In this document: piece by piece, positions 46,501-56,635 of the stretch
Numbering within the stretch: the first letter of the stretch is position 1
Layout of the letters: the number at the start of each line of letters is the position of its first letter
NCBI GenBank assembly: GCA_001584585.1
Contig: LSYV01000011.1
Span: forward strand, 192,449-249,083
DNA from: Gonium pectorale
Lineage: Eukaryota > Chlorophyta > Chlorophyceae > Chlamydomonadales > Volvocaceae
DNA length: 56,635 bases
Reading direction: 5' to 3'
Notes under the pieces: generated by a model
What the model was told of the DNA's origin: nothing
What the model saw: the letters and a program-made list of their open reading frames with translations, nothing else
The model's database searches: none
Position numbers and translations under genes: made by a program

Positions 46501-48379
46501 GGGGCTTCTTCGGGGGCATGGCCGCCAAGTTCCGGTCGCAGGGCGAGAGCATGAGGTAAGTCCGGCAAGCCGAAGATTGGCAGAGCCCAGCAGACAAATA
46601 GGGAAAAGAGGAGGTGCTTGCATCGCCTGCTCTGGGCCTGCTCTGGGCCGTGGTGGCAAAGAATTGGCGCACACTTCCTTGAACTCATCGCGTTGCTCTT
46701 GGGGTCTCAGCTCAGAGACATCCTCGCTCAGCACAGCGGGAAACTGGCGCCGTTCGGCGCCGAGCAGGCCAGGCCACGGCGAAAGTGGCAAGAATACCCT
46801 GTCCGCGTTCCTGCCGCGGTCAGTATCATTTCGTAGCCTGCTGCAGAAACGGGACATTGGTCTGTGAACGGTTTTCCAGAGAGGACCGATGGTCTCTCCA
46901 CGACCATCGTTCCTCCCGGTACGAACATGGTACTCCCCGTCCCGGGTTCGCAGGTCGCAGTTCCAGGCTGCCAGCGCAGCCATCAAGGTGTACGCAGCGC
47001 AGCAGAAGATCGAGGCGTGGCAGAAGGAGCAGGAGCGCAAGGCAGCACACGTGGCAGCAGCCAGCAGCAAGCCAGTCCAGGCGGCGGGCACTGAGGGTGG
47101 CAGCGGCGACGCCGCCGCACCCGGAACAGCAGCAGAAGAGGGCGGCGCCGCCTCGACGGCAGGGACCGCAAGTGCCAGCGCAACGACATCCGGCAATCAG
47201 GCGCACGCCGGCTCAACAGCTGCGGGCACGCCGCCAAGCCGGGTGCGTCAATGACATGGCATGGGGGCTGTGCGGTGGGCGGGTCCCGAACGTTGCTAGA
47301 CACGCGGTACCTCGGAGGGGCCTTGCAGCCCGTATTAGTCGCCCACGGTAAACAACATATTGCATAGGGCGTCAGCCATAGGGCGTCACCTGGGCAGCAC
47401 CCGTGCGAAGTGATGACCCGCAGCCCGCTGACGAACTGGTGGTTTCCGCGGCCCGCACGCCAGCAGGCAACGGACGCGTCCCAACCGGGCGCCAACGACC
47501 CGGCAGCGGCCGGCTCTGCGCCACCTCCCGGCCCCAGCATCGAGCAGTTGATGGAGCGGCAGCGGCTGGAGGAGGCGGCCCTGCCGCTTATGCTGGAGGC
47601 CATGTGGGCCGCAAACGTGCTTGACATCCAGAGCACGCTCAGAAAGGTCAGTGGGGGGCTGTGGGCGGCTGGGTACTCGGGTATCAGCAAGATGCGTCTC
47701 CCGGTATGGGTATGCGCGGCGTGCCGGGTGAGGACTACTTACAGCTCTTATCCGCCTAACGCTCTTAAGTTCTGCATGCCGCAGGTGTGCAAGTTCGTGT
47801 TGTGCGAGGAGGGCGTGCCTCGTGATGTGCTGGCGGCTCGGGCTAATGCGCTCAAGATCCTTGGTGAGCGTGTCGGAGCGTTGTCGTTGGCGCTGGGAGC
47901 GCGTGCAAGGTTGCCAACGGGTAGAGAAGCCGTCTAGGTTGGGTGTGGATTGCGCCGAGACTTGCAGGGCAGGCCAAGCGCTGCGGCTTGCATGGTTTAT
48001 AGATCTTTGGCGCACAGCAGCAGCTTGGGAGCCATGTGTTGCACGCAGTCCGACGCACAGCACCTCGTCATATTGCGTAAAGAGTCTGCCGGTCCCACGA
48101 TGCTGGCCTGCCCCCACGCCGACGGTTGGCCGTCGCTCGCTGGAAGGGCGTGCCGTGTCCGCACCCACCGGTGAAGCTTGCCTCGCCTCCGCACGCTGAC
48201 TCATCCCACGTGCCCCGCCGCCTATGCCCCTGCCAGGTGGCATTTTTATGCAGGCCAAGGGGCCCGAGTCGCAGACGGACGCGAAGCGGCAGATGGAGGA
48301 GGCGATGCTGCGGGTGGTGGAGAAGCGCGCGGCGCAGGAGGGTGGGGCGGAGGACGCGGGTGAAGGTGCCAGCCCGTGA
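43563..48379 (+). CDS. DnaJ (Hsp40) protein with long C-terminal DnaJ-X-like region
   Basis: J-domain co-chaperone that stimulates Hsp70 ATPase. Eleven exons join in phase: 43563-43812, 43913-44037, 44375-44509, 44905-45036, 45446-45603, 46027-46150, 46395-46555, 46954-47242, 47467-47646, 47785-47863, 48237-48379; 591 residues. The N-terminus ([39 protein letters not shown]) is a Gly/Ala-rich amphipathic segment. The J-domain begins at DDYYAILQ (about 163), with HPD at 192-194 and RYDTHG near its end. Then follow [18 protein letters not shown], a helical region ([31 protein letters not shown]) and a Lys/Gln/Glu-rich helix, which resemble the DnaJ-X C-terminal domain of plant and fungal proteins. 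There are no Cys-rich zinc repeats, so it is not a type I DnaJ. The start is the first ATG in the frame. The exact acceptor at 47467 is the least certain junction. Confidence 0.9.
44692..44759 (+). repeat. 34-bp tandem duplication in a DnaJ intron
   Basis: Two adjacent copies of a 34-bp unit starting AAGGTGGCATGTGCCGCC differ by one base. They lie in the intron before the J-domain HPD exon. Confidence 0.85.
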
Positions 48380-48501
48380 GTGGCTGCAGAGGGAGCGTTG
48401 GGAGCGGCCGACTGCACGCCGGCGGATGATGACATGTGCCGGTCTGGGAGGCCTGTTTTTATATGAATGTCTGAGCGACGGCCGTGATGGTCATGCAGGA
48501 G

Positions 48502-48506
48502 TGTAA
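48502..48506 (+). terminator. Probable polyadenylation signal of the DnaJ gene
   Basis: TGTAA, the usual polyadenylation signal of volvocine algae, lies 123 bases after the stop codon. Confidence 0.5.
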
Positions 48507-49858
48507 AGTTTGCCGCAGTGATTTCGGGTACGTGCCTATGCCGCCGCCAGCAAGGCGGCAGGTAGTGAACACTGAATGTTGGGAGGGCTTCTTCGGGACT
48601 TGGGTGTGGGTTTGGGCTACCCCAGGCCTTGCTGCCCGCAGGACAGCCTCGGCGCCGTGGAGTGGGCTGCGTTAGTTGACAGCCAGTTTGTGAAAGGCTC
48701 TCTGCGCGCTTGCCACAAGGGCATTGCACCTGCAGCATGTGTGCAGCATGTGACCATTATTGCCAAGCAAGCATTGGACTACTATTCGTGACGGCCTGGC
48801 GGTGTGTTGCGCACGTGGCTCAAGAAGGTGCGAGATGTGCGCCCGGTGGCCTGGCTCTTGCCCTGGGTCGTGTATTTGAGGAGTGGTAGACTGGCCGCAT
48901 AGAGCTCGCTTGGACAAAGACCCTAATATCACATCGGCGGGTGTGAGGGTCATTGTGTGAGATTATGAGCTGACATCAACGGTCGTGTGGCTGACGAGTA
49001 GTCGAGTAGATCACTGTTTGGGAAATAGTAATGAAGGTAGTACGGTGCTGCCCAAATGGTATGTCTGGTCGGGCTATGTGTGTCGGAGCCGCACACCGAG
49101 TTCCGTACACCCACTTTAATGCCGCGCATAACCTTTCGTGCCGTACTATGCGGGTGCACTGCTGTCGCTAGGAAACTCGAATGCGCGTGGTGGCACTAGA
49201 ATAACAGAAATGCCCCCGCACAAACGTCCGAGTCCGGCTCAGCAGTCGGCATATAGCAGCGCTTCAGTCAACCGCGTACGGTGTGTGCTAGCCAGTAAGC
49301 GGCCACACATGGACCGACACCTATCAACATGTCGCCGCATGCTGACCACTGAGCGAGCCACCGCCCCATCGCCTCATGCAGATCGCGGCTCGTTGGACGG
49401 TTGGCTCAGAACTCCGTCCATATCGACACGTCATGCGTCGCCCAGCACTATAACATGGAACGCACATGCCTCACAACCGGCACAGCGCGTGCCGCGCGCG
49501 CAGCAAGTAACGGTGGTTCCATCACTTTACTGCAATCAATCGGCATTAATGCCGTGAGGCACACGCCTGGCATACGGGCGCCCTCCCCCCAAGCCCTTCG
49601 GCACTTTGACAACGTACCGGTCCGGCCTTCGGGCCAGAAAGAGCTTATTTGTTGTGCACCAGCAGGGCTTCTGCCCCCCGAACACCATGACCCGCTTGAA
49701 GTCCCACCGCTGCAGTGCGCATGCTTTCCCACGAGGGCCGCCCCTGTTCACCGCCCATCCTGTCCGCCGCGCCCTTCTCCTTGCTGTCCAAACCCTCCCT
49801 GCACCCTCCGCCCACAGCTCTCCTCCCTCGTCCACGCCTTGAACATAACATCAGCCGC
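48507..49858. other. Convergent intergenic region
   Basis: Sits between the 3' ends of the DnaJ gene (plus) and the CemA-like gene (minus). No coding frame with domain-like sequence is seen. Confidence 0.4.
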
Positions 49859-51578
49859 TCAGTGCCGATCAACCTGCTTGATGGTCACCACGGCGCCGGG
49901 CGAGATGCGGTTAAGCCCAATGAAGATCCAGTACTTGAAGAACACGTCAATCACCACCGGCACCACGCCCACGAAAATGACCACGCCCTCCTCGCTGGGC
50001 TCGATGCCGTAGTGCCCCAGCACTAGCTCAATCAGGCCGTGCCAGCCCTCCTCCGAGTGGTATCCCAGCAGCGTGTCCGCCACCAGGATGATGCCAACAG
50101 CCTTGGCGATATCGCTGAGGCCGTAGAAGAGGCGGGCCATGGTGTTGAACATGGCGTCGCGGCCCCGGGTGGGCTGCGACAGGATGCCGGCGAAGGTCAG
50201 GAAGGAGATCGAGTCGGAGACGGCGTTGATGAGGATGGTCTCGTTGTGATGCCGCTCCTCCTCCTGCACCTCGGCCGCAAACTCAGCCAGGTGCTCGAAC
50301 ATCTGCAGCTCCGTCAGCGGCGGCGCGCGACCGATGGCCATGTCCAGCCGCAACCTCGTCTCCTCAACGTGCACGGCCTTTGCGCCCTCCACCTTTTGGA
50401 TTTCAGAGAGCTCGAAAGCGTCGGGGTTGTTGCGCAGGCTAAAGTTGAGGATGGGGTCCGCCAGCGCGCGGCTGACCACGAAGCCCGTGACGAGCGGGAT
50501 GCCGATGAGCCGCGCCACGTAGCGGACCGCCATCTGCGACTCCTCCTTGTTCACCAGCGCCTCGCCCGTAAGCATCTGCTCGCTGCGCTCCTGGTCGGGA
50601 TCCAGGCCCTCGCGGACGGCGTCCCAGTCCAGCAGCTGTGGACGGAAGGGGTGGGGTTGCAGGTGACGGGAAATGGCGGGGAACAGGGCACGGCTGGGCG
50701 AAGAATCGGTCGCAGGACAGGAAGTCGCTATTACGAGCGGATGGGCACTGGGCGGACCGAGATTTTTAGTTCAGGACCCGGGGTCCGGGTGAGGCAAGGG
50801 ATCTGATGGAGGACGGGTCAGGATGGGGCACGGTGCAGGGCGAGGCGGGTGAAGACACGGGGCGAGGTGAGACAGCCAGTGCTACAGGCATGCCCTCGAT
50901 TCCATAGACCAGAAGGCGCAACGGCGCGTTGCCTGGTCGAGCCCGCGGATAGCTGACATACTCAATACAACATTGTTCGCTTATAACAGAACCGCATGCA
51001 TGCTAACTCCCTTTCCGAGTAAAGCACGGCGTTAGGCCGCCGCCCACGACTGGCGGGTAACGGCTGCGGGCCGGACAGCCCGCCATCAAGCATCCGGGCC
51101 AAAGTAGTATCCCCAACTAAATGATTTAACGAAAGCACACTGGCAATGTTGTCCCGCGACTGACCGGGGTGATCCACTTGTCACGCGGACCCTGGTTGCG
51201 GGTCACTCTGCGGAAGTTGGTGGCCCCCTCGTCCGCTATGCGGTCCACTTGGGGTGGCGAGTAGCGCACTGAGGGATCCCAGTCCTCGTACCAGCTCTGC
51301 GCACCCCACTCGCCGACGCCGAGCCCTAGCTCGCCGCTGTCTTTGTTGGAGGGCGGTGGGGGCGCACTGGCTGTGGTGCCGTCGGTGGTGGGCAGCCCTA
51401 GCCGCCGTCGGACTCGCATGAGCTTTTCACTGAGATTGTCTCCGCTGGAGTTCCCGGCGCTGCTGGGCCCTGCCCCGCCCGTTGCCTGGCAGATGGTCTT
51501 CGCCTGCAAGCGGCCCAGTCGCTGCGCCTGGCAGCCGCAGCGCTGGCATTGCCGCTCTATTCCTTTTAAGTTGTGCAT
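49859..51578 (-). CDS. DLDG1: Nuclear CemA-like plastid envelope protein (DLDG1 type)
   Basis: Related to plastid-encoded CemA/Ycf10 and cyanobacterial PxcA, inner-envelope proteins tied to proton and ion balance; the nuclear plant homologue is DLDG1. Two exons (51578-51165 and 50635-49859) join in phase for 396 residues. The first 30 residues are basic and suit a transit peptide, followed by a low-complexity linker and EDWDPSVRYSPPQVDRIADE. The second exon carries EEERHHNETILINAVSDSIS, hydrophobic segments (FLTFAGIL, AVGIILVADTLLGYHSEEGW), GLIELVLGHYGIEPSEE and the family's C-terminal block VFFKYWIFIGLNRISPGAVV. Chlorophytes normally also keep cemA in the plastid, so this is a paralogue rather than a transferred copy. 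The frame stays open above 51578, so the start could be a little upstream. Confidence 0.88.
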
Positions 51579-52630
51579 TCTAAAGGCCAGGCGGCCAGGG
51601 CTACAAAGCTGCCATAATCGCGAGCTGATGGGTCAGTTCGGGTGTCCCTATCAAAATTGACGCCTCGTCAGCAAAAATATGGATCCTCAGGGGCTGCGCG
51701 AAGCGACCCTGAGTTGTAGTCAGGTGACGGAGGGTCGAGCGCGTGTTTGGGGCGTGGAGACAAGGCGAAAAAGCTAAATGGAAACAGCAGGCGAATAGTA
51801 ACACAGGTCACACCAGTAAACCCAGCTCTTTAGGGCGAAGCACCGTTCGAGGAAAGCTACTCTACGACCCTCGCGCGGACCCTGCTTCGAACAGGATAAA
51901 GCCTGACAAGACCAAACGCATGCACGATTATATAACTTGCCGCATTGGATGGGAATTCCATCACTCCAGTCCCAAGGGTCTGCGGTGCTTGCAACGATGG
52001 ACCCAGCGTTCGCAACTCCCCACACAGGCAAGCAACGTTTTGATAACGCCACCAGCAGTACTTGTGCATGTCTTTCCACATGCAAATAAGTCACCTACAT
52101 CAACGCCGTACCGCCGGCACACGGAAGCACAGCACCTAGGGCTCTCGCAGCCAGGCTCTCACAGGCAAGCAGTGCTTCAAACACACCAAGGCACCGCACC
52201 CAGCACATAGCTGGCACATTCATGTGCATGGTGTTCTCAGACGCTTGGGCCGCAACCCTCCCCCGCGTCTAAACCCATACTTGGTTATTAAGTGGCAAGC
52301 TTAAGTTGCCGCTCAACTGCAGTCGCTAATGCCATTCAAACCCCTCCATTCTTCCACTGTCCCTACGATCTCCCATTCATATGCTCGTCTGCCAAACACA
52401 GTAGGCCCGGTGGCGAGTGGCCCGGCTGGTCTACTAACAAGGCACCTCATCTTGGACACCACCACCTCTCTCCTCGTGGCAATTCGCACGCCCTCGATGC
52501 CTCCGTTCCCTCACCTCCCATCCCACCTCACTGTTGCAATGGTCGCCGGCCGCTTCTACCGACACCATCGTTGGCAGCACGACAGCGGCCTACGCCACGC
52601 TCAACCAGGCACTACTCTCCAAGGCTGGCC
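51579..52630. other. Intergenic region
   Basis: Holds the promoter side of the CemA-like gene and the 3' flank of SFC1. I see no gene in it. Confidence 0.4.
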
Positions 52631-53566
52631 TCACGCGGCCAGTTGACCCGACTTGAGCAGCGCCTGGCGCTCAAAGTACCCGGTGATCTGGTCGCTGACC
52701 GCCCACACGATAGCCTGGCCAGGCGGGATGCGCAGAAGCCGCGGCAGCAGGCCCTTCCACATGGCCATGATGCCCTCCTCAGCGGGAATGCGCACCAGCG
52801 CATCAAAGAAGCCCTTGTAGCGAACACCCTCGCTGGACTTCGATTGCGCCATCAGGCGCGTCTTCGCCACGTCGAAGGGCCCAGTGGCGACCGGCCCCAG
52901 CAACGCCGCCAGAAAGCCCGACGTCATCGACTGCCCTGGCGTGAGCATCTTGCCATCGCCCTCGTGCTTGCCCCATAGCAGCTTATCGGCGTTGTTCTTA
53001 GCCCAGAAGAGACACATCTGGTTTGTGCCGTTGCGGAGCACGGTGGGAGTGGCGCCGGACCACATGCCGCGGAGGCCCTCTTCGCGGAGTACCGTGGTGG
53101 CGCAATGGATGGGCCCCTTGTATTTAAACGCCTCCTTGGACAGGCCGTGCTGCTGCTGCAACCGAATCTTGACCACCTCGAAGGGCGTCACGATGATGAG
53201 CGCTTCAGTGATGCCCGCCATGAACCCCGCCAGCATGCGCCGCCCATCTGTCAACTTGCCACTCTCGTCACGCAGCATGCTCTGGTATACGCTGTTGGAG
53301 CCCATGCGCAGCGCGTACTTGAGCGTGAGATGTGTTGCGAAGGGCGTAAGCCCCTTCCACAGCGCACCGACGCCCTCCTCGGCGTAGATGGTACGGCCGC
53401 AGTGGAGGATGCCCTTGTACTTGCCCACCTTGTCGAGCTGAAGCCGCGTCTTGATAACGTCCATGGGCTGCAGACAGCATGCCTCTGCAACGCCGCCGAT
53501 GGAGCCGGCGAAGCCCTTGATGGCAGGCGACACGTGGGGTTGGCCCCTCTTCTTCTCGTCCGCCAT
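52631..53566 (-). CDS. SFC1: Mitochondrial succinate-fumarate carrier
   Basis: Mitochondrial carrier family protein of the inner membrane that exchanges succinate for fumarate and links lipid-derived succinate to gluconeogenesis. A single uninterrupted exon encodes 311 residues, the normal carrier length. Three repeats carry the signature PX[DE]XX[KR]: PMDVIKTR (34-41), PFEVVKIR (128-135) and PFDVAKTR (230-237). Each is followed by the second-helix block (GVGALWKGL, GLRGMWSGA, GIMAMWKGL). Substrate-region segments such as LKYALRMGSN and LRNGTNQMCLFWAKN resemble plant and yeast SFC1/ACR1. The ATG at 53566 fits the family start. Citrate/oxoglutarate carriers are the nearest alternatives. Lack of introns stands out among its neighbours. 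It is head-to-head with the methyltransferase gene at 53957. Confidence 0.93.
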   Translation of the reverse strand: MADEKKRGQPHVSPAIKGFAGSIGGVAEACCLQPMDVIKTRLQLDKVGKYKGILHCGRTIYAEEGVGALWKGLTPFATHLTLKYALRMGSNSVYQSMLRDESGKLTDGRRMLAGFMAGITEALIIVTPFEVVKIRLQQQHGLSKEAFKYKGPIHCATTVLREEGLRGMWSGATPTVLRNGTNQMCLFWAKNNADKLLWGKHEGDGKMLTPGQSMTSGFLAALLGPVATGPFDVAKTRLMAQSKSSEGVRYKGFFDALVRIPAEEGIMAMWKGLLPRLLRIPPGQAIVWAVSDQITGYFERQALLKSGQLAA

Positions 53567-53956
53567 CGCTGGTACGCGCGTGCGCGACTGGGTGGCAGCC
53601 CGCGACGACAGATCACACCAAAAAGAAGTGAGCTCCTAGGTGCGAGTTAGCCGAGCGGGGGTTCGGGCTGCGCCGGTTGGGACCGAGGTCGTTTGGTTGT
53701 AACGTTTGCACACGCCGGCGGCAAATGGGCTGCCTGTCAATATCAGCGGTAGATGTGCCTTAGTTCTCAGGCCATCACCAGCAGCGAGCACAGCGCCACG
53801 CGGTCACGTTTTGGTGCAGCAACGAAACAAGCCACGAGCCACGAGCGCGCTAAATCGTTGCTGCACTTCTGACTCAATGCGCGTGTATGATTATTGCGGA
53901 GGTCGGGTGTGGGCCGACCTCGCCTTTCCGTACGCGTACGGCCTGCGACTTCCTAA
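53567..53956. promoter_or_regulatory. Shared promoter space of SFC1 and the METTL-type gene
   Basis: A 390-bp interval between divergent start codons must contain both promoters and 5' UTRs. No single core element can be called with confidence. Confidence 0.4.
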
Positions 53957-56265
53957 ATGGCTAGCACATTAGGCAACATGATTTGCAGCGCGAACATGGC
54001 TTACGCAGCTGCTGAGTATTGGAACAAATACTACACACCTGACAGCGAGCACATCGACTGGCAAGTGGGGACATGTCAGGCCTTCAGCTGGGGTCCTTAC
54101 AGAGTATCGCCCTTATCCACCTTCTGCACATCTACTTACGCAAAATTGCGCCCACTGTCACCCCGTACCCCCGGGCCTTGGTGCACTCCCGGCAGGTTGT
54201 GCCAATACTCGACCCTCCGAAAGGTCGTCCTCGACTACCTCAACCACTGGGTGCCTCCCCTGCCCGCCATTTTGCTGCTGGGCACGGGCTTATCGTCGTT
54301 TGCGGAGGAGCTGTACGACAAGTACGTAACGGGCAGTAGTGGCGTGTACGGGACTGCAGGGCTTGAGAAACGATCGTCTAGTTCCCAATGATCCAAGCTT
54401 GGAGGTTGAGTCCATGAGCCGCCACTTCGTGGGTGCAGCGTTGGCACTTCATCGCACGACCTCGGTATTCCGTCGTCCATGGGCCACGGCGATATACGGT
54501 TCTTGCAGCGTCGCGGACGGATTAGAAGCCTGAATTTGCAACGAGCAATTTTTTACCCACCACTCTGCCGCTTGCACCGCAGCGGCTTCTCCCCCATAGC
54601 TGTGCTGGACTGCGCCTCCGCCCCGACCGCCGTACACCGCCACCGTGCCGCCAATCCTCCCCGTGGCGGCCTGCTGGTGGTTCAGCGTGATGTGGCGGAC
54701 TCGGAGTGGCCCGAGCTGGACGAGAAGGGGATCAAGTTTGGAATCGTGGTTGACAAGGTATCTTATAGGCGAGGAGAGCCGAGCTGCAGCCGCCTGGTGC
54801 CTTGCACTGCAGCCCGGCGACCTCCCATGCGCTGTGGCGGAGTTGAGTGGCTGTTGCGTCTACGTTCTCTCGGCGCCATTGCAGGTCGCCAGCTTACGGC
54901 CATATTTGCTCGGCACGTGCGCTCAAATGCTGTACTGCGCCTGGCCTTTTGTTCTCTTGAGCCCGTTTCCGCTGTGCCTCCCCACCGCCAGGGCGTCATA
55001 GATTGCTTGCTGAGCGGGCCTGGCGGCATTGACCGCGCTGCGGCCGCCATTTCGGGCATCTGGTCGCGAATGACCACACCAGGTGTGCTGTATGGAGTAG
55101 GGGCGGGGCAGGGGCAGGGCACGGCAGAACGGAGGCAAGGGGCCCGGATAGACCGTGGCGGTCACGTGTGGCCAGGAGGGAGCAGTCGTCATCTGCTGGG
55201 TGGCGGACTTGCATGGGGTAACTGCTCAACGTCACTGCTGTATCTGGGTTTAAATACCGCGGGCTACACTACCGTGGAAGGTTGCGGGCCGCACGCACAC
55301 TGAAGTGCGGCGAGTGAGACGCCAAACTGGATGGGGGCGTACGGAGTCCGTCAAGGAATCCACATGGCACCACCCAGGGAGCATATCACTGCCGACCGCA
55401 CCAGCTCTCGCTCTCATGACAAAGTGATCCCTTCAGATTCCCCTCCTGACCCCGGAATCGGGACATGTGCGTAGGCGTGTGGATCTCCGTGTCCCACTCG
55501 CCACCCGCTGACCGAAGAGACCTGTACAACATGTCCCCCGCCACCGCTGCGGGAACCAGCGACGTGTTCTGGCACGAATTCAAGGCGAGCTGTGGTGATG
55601 GGCAAAATCGCGATGATAGAGCACATGATGGGATTGGGGAGGACAACAGCATAGGCACCGGTCAAACTCGTCAAGGAGGTTTGTCCGAGCGTAACGAGCA
55701 GAGGTGCAGGGCCGCATGCGGCCGTTTGTCGGGACGTCTTTGGCATGCTGACAATTCCTGCTGGACCCACTATCGCCCCACAAACTGAACGCTGCTGATT
55801 CTGTTCGGCAGCGCAAGGGTTTGCCCGTTGGCATAATCAGACGAGGCTCGTGCCGATGGTAATTCCCATGATTGATGCCCGGCTCTATGTCACCCATCTC
55901 CGCCCACGCCGCCCATCCGGACCCCGCACAAGCAGGTGAAGAGGGTGCTGCTGTCGCCGCTCGAGTACTCGGCCACCTCCACCCTGGAGGGGCCGGAGAC
56001 GGTCGAGGACTATCCGCTGGATGAGGAGTCGGGCGCAGAGGCGGGAGCGAGGCTGGCAGGGAACGGCGCAACGCAGTCCGCGCAGCAGCAGCGGCCGCAG
56101 CAGCAGCAGCAGCAGGGTCACGTGCATGACGCGCAGCGGGGTGCAGAGGGCACGGGGACCGAGAAGGCCGTTGGGAACGCAGGGTCGGGTGCGGCGGCAG
56201 GGGCCGGCGCCGGCGCCGACACGTTCCGGGATGATGTATCGTACATATATCTGCTGACGAAGTAG
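53957..56265 (+). CDS. ECE2/METTL13-like class I SAM-dependent methyltransferase
   Basis: Predicted protein-lysine-type methyltransferase of the ECE2/METTL13 N-terminal family. Proposed exons 53957-54060, 54196-54321, 54583-54757, 54992-55082, 55475-55584, 55936-56265 give 311 residues. Family landmarks in order: AEYWNKYYTPDSEHIDW (normally YWxxxY...FDW), LCQYSTLR, motif I ILLLGTGLSS (usually GCGNS), GFSPIAVLDCAS (motif II acidic residue), VVQRDVADSEWPE, FGIVVDKGVIDCLL (motif IV), a helix to MTTPGG, VWISVSHSPPADRR, and the closing strand DDVSYIYLLTK. Before that strand there is an 80-residue Gln/Gly/Ala-rich insertion. Two introns need GC donors (GCAAGT at 54061 and GCGAGC at 55585) to keep the conserved frame. 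The motif I changes could weaken SAM binding. The target protein cannot be told from sequence. Confidence 0.75.
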
Positions 56266-56490
56266 GGCGGAGGGCGACGAGGAGGTTTTGCGCCGGGCAG
56301 CTGGATGAGGTGGCAGAGAGCAGAGTGGGCAAACGGGTGGGACCGGCTGGAGCCGCCAGATGCGGCAGGCGGTCGTCTTGGTCACGTCGATGCGCATGTC
56401 TTCAAGTGCCATTGTAACCTAGAGGAACAATGAGGTAGGCGGAAACGTGTCGGGTGTCGGCGTTCCTGCTTCTTCCTGCGCCCTCGTTAC
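56266..56490. other. Short intergenic space
   Basis: Lies between the stop of the methyltransferase-like gene and the next start. No polyadenylation signal is evident. Confidence 0.35.
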
Positions 56491-56635
56491 ATGTCTACGC
56501 CGTGCCATCCCGCCGTACGCTACCACGCACCCGCTGAACGAGCTACCCTCCTCGAGCGCGCTGAGCAGCTGCGCAACGAGGCTGCTGCGGAGCACTGGCC
56601 CGTGGCGGGCTGCGGTAGTGGGGCCGCCCTGCCCG
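56491..56635 (+). CDS. Start of a further gene, cut by the window edge
   Basis: ATG at 56491 opens a frame that stays open to the right edge (48 codons). It starts MSTPCHPAVRYHAPAERATL and continues LLERAEQLRNEAAAEHWPV, a plausible amphipathic helix. The family is not recognisable from this length, and the frame could be chance in GC-rich DNA. Confidence 0.35.
   Translation, partial: MSTPCHPAVRYHAPAERATLLERAEQLRNEAAAEHWPVAGCGSGAALP

Noticed and set aside
47386..48738. 450-codon minus-strand open frame
   Set aside because: Antisense to DnaJ exons and introns, with no domain-like sequence.
55580..56332. 250-codon minus-strand open frame
   Set aside because: Antisense shadow of the Gln/Ala-rich last exon of the METTL-type gene.

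Overview
The window looks like nuclear DNA of a chlorophyte green alga, most likely a volvocine / Chlamydomonas-like species. It is GC-rich, its genes are cut into many short exons by GT(G/A)AG...CAG introns, one gene has a TGTAA polyadenylation signal, and it carries plastid genes typical of Viridiplantae: a 2-oxoglutarate/malate translocator and a nuclear CemA-like protein. No rRNA, tRNA, CRISPR or bacterial operon is visible. Gene models were assembled by eye from reading frames and splice sites. Where exon phases agree across a whole gene, the model is strong.

Left part (1-34.5 kb): an unstable region of duplicated DNA-binding modules. A long open frame without a usable ATG (2117-1, minus) encodes three tandem B3-like domains and runs off the left edge. 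A decayed copy of two of these domains lies at about 5.45-6.35 kb on the same strand. An unrelated decayed coding fragment (5.07-4.10 kb, minus) lies between two copies of a short intron-like dispersed repeat. On the plus strand two copies of one gene architecture follow. Copy A (8.26-14.92 kb) has AT-hook, SAND-like and the first part of BAH1 exons, but carries a frameshift, a stop-bearing insertion and a 490-bp MITE, and ends inside BAH1. Copy B (about 17.97-34.5 kb) has AT-hook exons, two SAND-like exons and internally duplicated exon pairs, then two BAH domains and a complete DNMT1/MET1-type cytosine-C5 methyltransferase domain. The module order is the same in both copies, so the AT-hook/SAND block and the methyltransferase are probably one very large gene. 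This is the most interesting feature of the window.

Right part (36.4-56.6 kb): ordinary housekeeping genes in alternating orientation. These are a plastid 2-oxoglutarate/malate translocator (OMT1, minus), a membrane-anchored ubiquitin-fold protein (MUB, minus) divergent from a DnaJ protein with a long C-terminal region (plus), a CemA/DLDG1-like plastid envelope protein (minus), an intronless mitochondrial succinate-fumarate carrier (SFC1, minus) divergent from an ECE2/METTL-type SAM methyltransferase (plus), and the first exon of another gene at the right edge. Two head-to-head pairs leave intergenic spaces of about 340 and 390 bp that probably hold shared promoters.

The methyltransferase with its DNA-binding N-terminal modules would act on chromatin. 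The B3 gene and the tandem copies show that this locus is duplicating and losing DNA-binding genes. OMT1 and DLDG1 are plastid functions and SFC1 is mitochondrial; they have no evident operon-like link.
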